A stretch of 64,000 nucleotides of DNA from Syngnathus acus (taxonomy: Eukaryota; Chordata; Actinopteri; Syngnathiformes; Syngnathidae), in NCBI RefSeq assembly GCF_901709675.1, contig NC_051093.1:558001-622000 (forward strand). Direction: 5' to 3'. Positions 32,351 through 41,300 of the stretch are shown here, piece after piece; positions within the stretch are counted from its first letter, which is position 1; each line of letters begins with the position of its first letter. The notes beneath the pieces were generated by a model. The model worked only from the letters and a program-made list of their open reading frames with translations, was not told the DNA's origin and did not search any database. Both the position numbers and the translations under genes were made by a program.

Positions 32351-32539
32351 GAAGTGCCTTAAATGAAACCAGAAGTGACCTAAATATAACATTTACTCTA
32401 ACTTTTATAATTTTTGTCCGATTCAACCCGTTTCAACTTTTGAACTCCAAAGTGAACCTCTTGAACCTGTAGTTTTCGTTTTGTTACAAATTAAAAAAAT
32501 ATTGGCGCAATTTTTTTTTAAATTCCCATTCGTGGGCTT

Positions 32540-32579
32540 CGCCTTCACACGCAATTTCTCCAGAAATTGCATTTTCTAG
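32540..32579 (+). mobile_element. Helitron-like 3' terminus
   Basis: Hairpin GCAATTTCT-CC-AGAAATTGC (32551-32570), then ATTTT and CTAG (32576-32579), followed by T. A short hairpin a few bases before CTRR, with a following T, is the Helitron 3' signature. An identical terminus is at 45457-45485 and a diverged inverted one at about 63811-63850. No Rep/helicase is present, so assignment is tentative. Confidence 0.5.
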
Positions 32580-33870
32580 TTATTATTATTATTATTTTAA
32601 TAAACATTTATGTTAAAACTTAACAAACGAGTCAGTGATGCAATTTCCCGTTCACAACCGGGTGAAAGACTTGCCAACGGATCAGAAATGTGTTAATTAC
32701 CCGAGCCAATTATTATTATATATGATAATTTTGGGGGGGGTTGTGTAGTTGTATTGTTTGATGTGTATGGGTTGTTTCCACTGGATGTAAAAAAAAAAAA
32801 AAAAAGAGCCGTATGAGTGTGTGTGTGGGGGGATTCATTGAACGATTCGTTTGAACGAATCTTTTGAGTGAACTGATTCTAAAGATTCAGTTCACCTAAA
32901 AGAACTGGAATGCACATCACTAAGGCTCAGTTCGTGCCACTTTACCACGCATGCGCCACAACGGACAACTGCAATAGAAGGGGGGGCAAATCGGCATGTC
33001 TTTCCCAATCCCCAACTACCACCACCAAATGCTCACCGTTTTCGCGTTCATGACTTTTCCATCGATGCTTGTACGTTGCTGTGATTAACACACGGGACCA
33101 GTCTTTCAGGTCTGTGATGCGTGCGGTCGCTGTATGCGTGCCTGATGCACGACACAACGCGATCAAATGATGACGTCCAGCCATCACAGCTACAACACTC
33201 CTATTTACAGTTCTTTCATTTTATGCCATTTATAACCGGAAACAGAGATAGTTAAAGTCAAACGAATAAGGAACTTGTCTCAATCCAATGCCTTGCTTCA
33301 AAGAAAGTCACAACTTGTCCAAGCATTTGTGCAAATGAGAGCCTCTGAAATAACCTTCTGCTTCCTCTCAGTATGTGCCTTATCTCAAATGAAGTCAGAA
33401 GAATGAATTTTGTAAAAGCATAACGCACACAGTTCTATTCAAATTAAAACAGTCATAACCTAGTTATTTGTTTCATTCCATACTGTTTTCAAAATCACAA
33501 CATGTTATAGTTCAGGCAGGGGAGGCGTATCACGAAAAGGGGAAAAACAAATTCAATTGTTTTTATTATAAAGTCATTTTCCTTTTAATTGCAATAGTTG
33601 TGTATCATTTTGAACCAAAATCGCTGAATTTTTATAGTTATTTTAAAACCGAAGACGATTCGCTCGGAGGAGCCAACGTCCTCCTCTGAGGATTGCGTAA
33701 TCACACGGCTGCCTATGTTGACAGGCTCTGCAGTTAGACTGAACTGCTCTCTGTCTTTATGTCGCTGTTTAAGTGTTCAAACACTGTGGCTATATTAATT
33801 AAATTCCGTAGTTAAACTGGTCTATATAATATCTTGTGTTTTTTGTCATCTGTCTGTAATGTTGTGTTTC
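32580..33870. other. Intergenic, mostly old repeat
   Basis: 32630-32925 is the second half of the GTGAACGAATC repeat. 32930-33870 shows no gene, RNA or transposon end that I can name. Confidence 0.4.
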
Positions 33871-33877
33871 TTTAGAT

Positions 33878-34196
33878 CAGGGGTGTCACATTTTCTTTCG
33901 CGGGCCGCATTGTAGTCATAGCTTCTTTCGGAGGGCCATTATGACTGTCAACCCAAATCAATGTATGAGCACCTCATATTATATACAGTAAAAGCTACAA
34001 AACAAACTGACAAATAACTAGTTTTCAAATCAGACGAGTAAAAACTGGTCAAATTTAAAAATAAAATATTAATAAAAGTGAAGACAATTTGCAATTTTAG
34101 TAATGACACGAATTTGATGCACAATTTGTCTTTGGGGGCGACACAAAATGAATTGGCAGGCCGTATCTGGCCCCTGGACCTTGAGTTTGACAAGGG
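33878..34196. mobile_element. hAT (Charlie-like) MITE, first of an adjacent pair
   Basis: Starts CAGGGGTGTCA and carries the same interior as 31302-31628 in the opposite orientation, ending in GAGTTTGACAAGGGG (decayed terminus). Flanked on the left by CTTTAGAT (33870-33877) and on the right by GTTTAGAT (34197-34204). Confidence 0.75.
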
Positions 34197-34204
34197 GTTT
34201 AGAT

Positions 34205-35252
34205 CAGGGGTGGGCAATCTTTTTGACTTGCGGGCCGAATTGGGTTCTAAATTTTGACCGGGGGGCCGAACCAGGAGCAGATGGATGTAGTGTTTGTGTG
34301 AAGTAATATAAATGACATGTAAAGGTCATTGCATAAAAGGTTTTTACTTTTAGTAGATACTAAAGCATGGATATTAAAAAAAGCTTTTTGAAAACAAATA
34401 CATTTATTAACAGCATTAAAAAATATTTCACCAAAAAACTACTATCAGTGATTCTTATTAAATACGACACTGAATGATGACACTGATGAATAACATTTTC
34501 CATCACTTCAGCGCCTGCAGGTCAGATTTATGAAATATGTTTATCTAATGAGGCGAAATCACATCCAACGGCAAACATTCTGACCAAAAACATCATCTTG
34601 AAGAATCAGTGAAAGAATACATCTAAATAAAGTAATAAAGAAATCAATAGTATTGTTGGTTTCCCTTTTTTGCTAGTGCATCATAGTCTGGAGTAAAATT
34701 TGTTGTGGTAATTTTTAGGATAGAGCCGAGGTGTCGGTCCGTTAACCTAGATCTGTGACGGGCTTTGTTGACGTTCATGTGGCTTAACGTCTTCTCACAC
34801 ACGTAGGTCGAGCCAAATTGTCCACTCTTTTTTAACATTCGGCACTCAGTGCCAGGGACCTTTCTTTTCTTCGGGCCACTCATTTTAATGGAAGGATTCC
34901 AGGGGAAGGTTTGTGGGTGGCATTAGTGTAAAACTGTATCTGAAAACTCAGCGCGCGAATTACGAGAATATTGACGTCACAGCCTACACTCGAAATTCGG
35001 CACCGATAGATGAAATTACTACGTACTACTGAGTACGCACACGCACTTGTGAGTGTGCACCGAGCTTTCTGACACGGCTCCCGGGAGTAAATGCGCGGGC
35101 GGGCGCTTCCCCATCTACTGGGGAAACATAGTAATTGCAGGGAAAATGGCCCGAAAAAAAATTAATAATACGATTTATTCAGGTTTGGCGGGCCGGATTA
35201 AACGGCCCCGTGGGCCGGATGTGGCCCGCGGGCCGTAGTTTGCACATGTCTG
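34205..35252 (-). mobile_element. hAT element with deleted transposase, second of the pair
   Basis: Ends CAGGGGTGGGCAA and TTTGCACATGTCTG, with GGCCCGCGGGCC just inside the right end. Flanked by GTTTAGAT (34197-34204) and CTTTAGAT (35253-35260). It holds a 79-codon frame derived from hAT transposase (next entry). Confidence 0.8.
34644..34883 (-). pseudogene. Internally deleted hAT transposase remnant
   Basis: 79 codons. The first residues, MSGPKKRKVPGTECRM, resemble the extreme N-terminus of Charlie-type hAT transposases. The rest, with YVCEKTLSHMNVNKARHRS and LTDRHLGSILKI, resembles the C-terminal hAT dimerisation region. The zinc finger and catalytic parts between them are missing, so an internal deletion has joined the two ends in one open frame. 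It cannot be a working transposase; if expressed it could at most act as a dimerisation-type fragment, which is speculation. Confidence 0.6.
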
Positions 35253-35260
35253 CTTTAGAT

Positions 35261-35910
35261 GAACAAAACGGCTTTGAAGAGATCTTACGGAGGCTACGAA
35301 AAAAGGTTCTCCAGCCTTATGGCAGGGGGTGCTAGTGATCCCGGGATGCTTCATGCGCCTACCTGTAGAATAAGAGATCTCCAGTTCTAATTTACAGCGA
35401 ACAACGAAGGCTCAGTCGTCCATTTGTTGCGTTTTACATTCGGGGTTTTTTCCCCCCCGTTTATACATTTTGTTTTACAATGGAGGATTACATATACAAA
35501 CGATTTTCAATTATGGATTTTCGGTCGAAGCAGGAGGTCATCACTAAAGGAAGACCAACTCCGGAGTTAAAAGGTTTGATTCGGACAACGGGACATCGGA
35601 ACGGAGTGGTACACACAATCGAAAACAAGTTTTTTATATCATGTGCTTTATTGAGTGTTTTTATGTTTGAAAACTGCTGATATGAGATTTTAATTAAAAT
35701 AGTTCAAATTAAATAATGAATAAGCCACAGCGTTCCCCAACCTTTTTTGTGACACGGTTAGGTGCCGGACAAATTTTACCGGGCGACGTCAGTGCCTCCC
35801 CAGTCATGAACCTCACCGCACGTCACGGTTTTGGTGTAATACACAGAAACAACTTTTAGAATGGTCTTGGTCAAAGATTCTGCACATGCGCAACACTTGG
35901 TTGAGTCCAA
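35261..35910. other. Intergenic downstream of fn3krp
   Basis: Contains the transposase-like fragment at 35480-35680 and a scrap of hAT terminus near 35728 (GCGTTCCCCAACC). A minus-strand AATAAA at 35647-35652 is a candidate fn3krp poly(A) signal. Confidence 0.4.
35480..35680 (+). pseudogene. N-terminal fragment of a hAT/TTF-type transposase
   Basis: The first 40 residues (MEDYIYKRFSIMDFRSKQEV, then GRPTPELKGLIRTTG) resemble the N-terminus of TTF-type zinc-finger proteins derived from hAT transposases, common in fish genomes. The frame then ends after unrelated residues. No other part of the transposase is nearby. Confidence 0.4.
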
Positions 35911-37853
35911 TTACTTGAGCAGGTCCTTCATGACTCTTATTGACGAGCCTCTGTAGCCACCACCAAAGTGGTTCCAGTGATTCAAATAGTTGAAGAGTTG
36001 ATAGAGCTGGTTTCTGTGGGCAAAGCCGGGCGCCTTAGGAATTTTCTCATGGTAGGCTGAGAAAAAGGAGCTGTCGAAGCCTCCGAACATGCCGGCGATT
36101 CCCAACTCGTATTCGGAATGGCCGTAAAAAGAAGAGGGGTCGAAGATCACCGGGCCCTTGCCGGTTTCTGCCACGTTGCCTTCCCACAAGTCGCCATGCA
36201 GAAGAGCTGGGAACACCTGCGCGTCTCGGAACAACCCCGGGATCTTCAGCTGTCAAAGACGCACTTGGGGTTATCTCTGCGTGCGCGCGAACACTCGCCG
36301 GCATCGCCGCACTTCTGGATACAATTACGCTTTTACGATAAAATAATAGGGCCCTCCTCTCCAATGCATGCCTTGCTTCAAAGTAGAAAGAAACCCTTCA
36401 AAGAAACGCCAACCGGCGTACCTGCAGTGCCGCCCAAAGCTCTCGGACCTCTCTGTCCCCGTTCGACTTCTCCAGCATGTTTAGCTGACACTCGAGCCTC
36501 TGGCGAGTATAAAAGGTCATCCAGTCATCCTGCCATTCGTTTTCCTGGAAGCGACAAAAAAAAAAAAAGAAGCCATGCTAATGCCGCTTAAAACAACGTG
36601 ACAGCTTCAAGGATGACACATCGCACATCTGCATGGCCACAATGCTGTTTGCTTTTACCTGTGCGATATAGCCACAACACGTAATGGTCGGGAAGCCAAA
36701 TTTGTCCACGTAAGTGCCTTCCCGTTGCCCGGCTCCTTTTCCTATTCCCACAAAAGCCATACCTAAATTCGTCTTGCACGTCACAAATAGCACCGCTCTC
36801 TTCATTGCCATGTTTGTCATCCACACAGAGCCAGTTAATACACAGGTGAATTGCAGCAGTGAAAAAACACTCTGCTACAAATAAACAGGTGCCAAGTGCC
36901 AGTAGAATCCATCCAAATTCTCTCAGATAGACACTTGGAACTTACTGCAGTTGTGAAAGTCTTCAGTTCATACACAGGTAATTGTACAAATAAATGCCTC
37001 GCTTCAAATATGTTTCTGGTCCTCTCTGTATTCTAGTAAATAGAAAGCAGCCAGTTCAGACAAGTATTCAGACAAATAAAAGCCTCCTCGTAAAACGCAA
37101 TAGATTTGCATTAGGTGCCGCAAACTTCCCTGGCCACGAGTTCAGCAAATAGAAAACTAGAAAACGCAAACAAAAAACACCATGCTTTGAGTTGCAAAAA
37201 GGCTAGGCGCCGACAACGTTTTAAACTACAGCACGCAAACATTCTGTCATGCTAATTACAAATTTGTCAATATTTGCAGTTAAAGAACAACACTTACCAA
37301 CGGTGTGCTGCTCTTTGCTCACTTTCTCCAGCTGTCTCTTATTGTGAAGGTGCAGATCAGCCACCTGCTCTCCAAGCTGCCTGGAATATCTGCAAATTGC
37401 AAGTCGACACAAAAGTTTCTAAGATACTTTTTGATGAAGTGGGGCCATGCGACCAGAGCGACATTGCCTCACTTGCTTAGGGCACGAATGTCCAAATACT
37501 CCATTACAAACATACAGCCTTCAGTTGCCAACTCGATCACCTTTACAGGTTTGGGCACTTGAATTGTGCCCGTTTTGATTATAGCCTCCAAACTGGCCAT
37601 TTCCCCGTCAAACATTAATTTGGCCTGAATAAAAAAAAAAAGCCATGTTTAAAAATGCACGAGTAGGTTGAAACAAACAAGCAATCAAATAAACAAGAAA
37701 GTCAAGAGTTACCTGGCTCTTGTGGTTTGTTTTAACAAACACTTTGCCTGTGTCCGTGTGGTAACTCTGGCCCTGACTAATGCATCCACCTTCGGCGTGG
37801 CCGGCTAACTTTAGCGTGGCTGTACCCAACTCTTTCTTTAACTTATCTTCCAT
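35911..37853 (-). CDS. fn3krp: Ketosamine-3-kinase (fructosamine-3-kinase related), six exons
   Basis: FN3K-family cytosolic kinases phosphorylate the sugar of glycated lysines, which destabilises the adduct and frees the protein. Exons: e1 37713-37853; e2 37473-37624; e3 37298-37389; e4 36659-36735; e5 36422-36544; e6 35911-36249. All introns are GT-AG and all phases close, giving 307 residues (human about 309). Motifs: the P-loop-like GGCISQG with Cys24, the residue reported as a redox switch in this family; [14 protein letters not shown]; the catalytic [22 protein letters not shown]; and the C-terminal [15 protein letters not shown]. The DxD region GPVIFDP supplies the metal ligand. Similarity looks closer to FN3KRP than to FN3K, but one fish gene may represent both. 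It lies next to tbcd as in human and is divergent from arl16. Confidence 0.93.
36841..37297 (-). other. fn3krp intron 3 (remainder)
   Basis: Part of the intron between exons 3 and 4 (36736-37297). AT-rich, nothing recognised. Confidence 0.45.
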
Positions 37854-38329
37854 TGCTCAGCAAGGATTATATGCAGTCTATCGTATAACCACGATACAAC
37901 GCGCACTCACCGATAGCCTGCTGCCGTGTTTTAGAATGAACGACGTAAATTGTATGACGTCTCAGCTAACGGATAAAGTCCGTCGTTGCGTGAATTTATG
38001 GGTATTTGACTTATCCAACATATTGATGCATTCAATATATCAGATTACATCAAAATATATAATCACGTGTTTTGAATTTGTTTAAAAGGTTTACGTGATA
38101 CATACGCGCTTTTAGAAACTGTCTTCTCTTTGCTAAGTGATATTGTACCCAGTTCATTGTTTTGTTTGCTTTTGCTCTCCGTAGTGTTGGCATCATACGG
38201 ACCAATCGGAAATCGGGCGGAGCTTTCTCATATCATGGGCGAGTTGGCTGATCACGTGACCGTCACCATGGTTCCCCTTGAAGCTACGTTACTACATGCT
38301 AAGGCCCAAAAAGGGCTCCTGAATATAAA
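37854..38329. promoter_or_regulatory. Shared fn3krp/arl16 divergent promoter
   Basis: 476 bp separate the two start codons. It contains CCAAT (38202-38206), an E-box TCACGTGAC (38252-38260) and a second CACGTG (38064-38069). TCACGTGAC fits USF and TFEB/CLEAR-type sites, and CCAAT fits NF-Y. No TATA box is obvious near arl16. Assignment as promoter rests on position and motifs only. Confidence 0.55.
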
Positions 38330-38333
38330 ATGA
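38268..38333 (+). CDS. uORF overlapping the arl16 start codon
   Basis: 21 codons from an ATG in a near-ideal context (CACCATGG) to a TGA at 38331-38333 that overlaps the arl16 ATG (38330-38332) as ATGA. If the arl16 transcript starts upstream of 38268, this frame would be translated first and its stop sits exactly where reinitiation on arl16 could occur. The transcription start is unknown, so the uORF may not be in the mRNA. Confidence 0.4.
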   Translation: MVPLEATLLHAKAQKGLLNIK

Positions 38334-41300
38334 GCTGTTATGAAGTGTGCTTGCTCCTCGGAGCGGCGGGCGTCGGGAAAACATTGCTCCTAAAACGACT
38401 CCTCAATATCCTTTTACCCATTTCGAATAATTAAACGAGATGTGAGTTTGAATGTTTTGCGCACACCTTAGCAACAGCCCGCTAGTGACGCATGATTAGC
38501 ACTGATAGTCGCGAATGCGACTCGACCTGGAATTATCATTTGCTATTTGACGAACTCAACGTACTTCAACGTTGCTGCAGTTGCTTTCTTAACGTTTTGT
38601 CCACAGCTCAGTTTGCGTGGCACTGTTGAAGTGGATAGCCCTCCGCATACTCTGACAACTGTAAATTACAAGGAAAAATCATGTCTACATTCATTACATT
38701 ACAAACCCTATACAGGACTGTCTCAGAAAATTAGAATATTGTGATAAAGTTATTTATTTTCTGTAATGCAATTAAAAAAAACAAAAATGTCATACATTCT
38801 GGATTCATTACAAATCAACTGAAATATTGCAAGCCTTTTACTATTTTAATATTGCTGATTATGGATTACAGTTTAAGAAAACTCAGAAATCCTCTCTCAA
38901 AAAATTTGAATATTCCCTCAGACCAAATAAAAAAAAAAAAGATTTATAACAGCAAAACAAAATCAAACATTTGAAAATGTCCATTAATGCACTCAGTACT
39001 TGGTTGGGAATCCTTTTGCACGTATTACTGCATCAATGCGGCGTGGCATAGAAGCAATCAGCCTGTGGCATTGCTGAGGTGTTATGGATGCCCATGATGC
39101 TGCAATAGCGGCACTTAGCTCATTTGCATTGTTGGGTCAGGTGTTTTGCAGCTTCTTCTTCACAATACCCCACAAATTCTCTATGGGGTTCAGGTCAGGG
39201 GAATTGGCAGGCCAATCGAGGACAGTAATGCCATGGTCAGTACACCATTTACTGGTGGTTTTGGCACTGTGGGCAGGTGCCAGATCATGCTGGAAAATGA
39301 AATCATCATCTCCATAGAGCTTTTCAGCAGACGGAAGCATGTAGTGCTCTAAAATCTCTTGGTACACAGCTGCATTTACTCTAGACTGGAAACACAGTGG
39401 ACCAACACCAGCAGCTGACATGGCTCCCCAAACCATTGCTGACTGTGGGAACTTCACACTGAATTTAAGCAACTTGGATTTTGGTCCTCTCCAGCCTTTC
39501 TCCAGAATCCAGAATGTATGACGTTTTCGTTTTTTTAATTGCATTACAGAAAATAAAGACCTTTATCACAATATTCTAATTTTCTGAGACAGTACTGTAT
39601 ATGTTCGACTTATTCAACAAGAATTGTGTGAAGGCGATGGTCTTCACACATATGTAATTCTACACCAGGGGTCACCAACCTTTCTTAAACCGAGAGCTAC
39701 TTCCTGGGTACTGATTAAGGCAAAGGGCTACCAGTTTGACACACACTTCTGAAATAGCCAATTTGCTCAATTTGGCTTTCACTATGTGTTATTATTGTCA
39801 TTTCCAGTTCACGTGTAAGTGTGATTTTAACAAGAATAGCAAAAATACAGTCAAACCTTTTGACCACAGTCCGTTCCAGAAGGCGGTTCGAGAAGAATCA
39901 GTCGATTTCCGAATTAATTTTTCCCATTACAAATAATGGAAACATTTTTAATCCATTTCAAGACAAAAAACCCCCGCCTTTTTTAAGCATTTTTTCATGT
40001 GCGCATATTTGTAACCGTAGCGCGTCGCCCACCACGCAACTGCACCGCGCTGGTCGCATTATTGTGACAGAGCCGTCGCTGAAATTTAGAAAATATTTTT
40101 AAAGTCCTGATGTACTTTCCAAAATTTAAGTGGACCTAAGTGCGCAGGGAGCTTAATTTTGTCCGATCACGCAACTGCAGCGCACCGCCGAACGCGCAAC
40201 AGTAGCGCGTCGCCGACAGCGCAACTGCACCACGCTGGTCGCATTATTGTGACAGAGCCGTCGCTAAAATTTAGAAAATATTTTTAAAGTCCTGATGTAC
40301 TTTCCAAAATTTAAGTGGACCTCAGTACGTAGGGAGCTTAATTTGGTCCGATCGCGCAACCGCAGCGCGTCGGGCGCTCACTAACGCATTGCTTTAAGAG
40401 CGTCTTTGTGTTTTAGGATGGCTTTACTGCTCCCACTTGCTTTCTTTGGAGGCATGATTAGTGGTTAATACAATCCTCAAAGTAACAAAAATACAATAAC
40501 AACGGAGTCAGTCGGCATCCGGGCCGCGCGGTCGGGTTTTCTCAGGTTCTCCTGGCTCATCTCGCGATGTTCGACCTCCGAATTTTGTTCGACAACCGAA
40601 GCAAAGAAATCGCGAATTTTTTGTTCGAATTATTATTATTATTATTATTCGCTTCTAATTTCTACATACTTCAACCGATTCAACTCGTTCCAACTTTCAA
40701 CTGTTCATCTTTTGCCTACCTATTCCACACCTTCCCACTTACCAAAAATTCCACATTTTCACATTTAAAATTTGCGCAAAATTTCAGCACATTCAAGTCA
40801 CATTGGGGACATTCCCAAAATTGCCAATTTAAAACATTTTCACGTTTTCACGTTTAAAATCTGCACAAACTTTTGCAAAATTTCACAAAATTTCACAAAA
40901 TTTCATTTTTCACTTCTAATTTCTACATTTTTCAACCGATTCAACTCGTTCCAACTTTCAACAGCTCATCTTTTGCCTACCTATTCCACACCTTCCCACT
41001 TTAACCAGCTCAGTGGCCTACTGGTAGAGTGTCCGCCCTGAGACTGGAAGGTTGTGGGTTCAAACCCCGGCCGGGTCATACCAAAGACTATAAAAATGGG
41101 ACCCATTGCCTCCCTGCTTGGCACTCAGCATTAAGGGTTGGAATTGGGGGGTTAGATCACCAAATGATTCCCGAGCGCGGCACCGCTGCTGCTCACTGCT
41201 CCCCTCTCCCCCAGGGGATGGATCAAAATCACATGGGGATGGGTTAAATGCAGAGGACAAATTTCACCACACCCAGATGTGTGTGACGATCATTGGGACT

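Noticed and set aside
38432-38450. GT donor (GTGAGT at 38445) for arl16 exon 1
   Set aside because: The arl16 frame meets TAA at 38432 before reaching it, and the resulting join would not restore KLS.
41002-41080. A tRNA gene
   Set aside because: Only the A- and B-box regions are tRNA-like; the cloverleaf does not close, and the unit has a SINE body, a tail and a target duplication.
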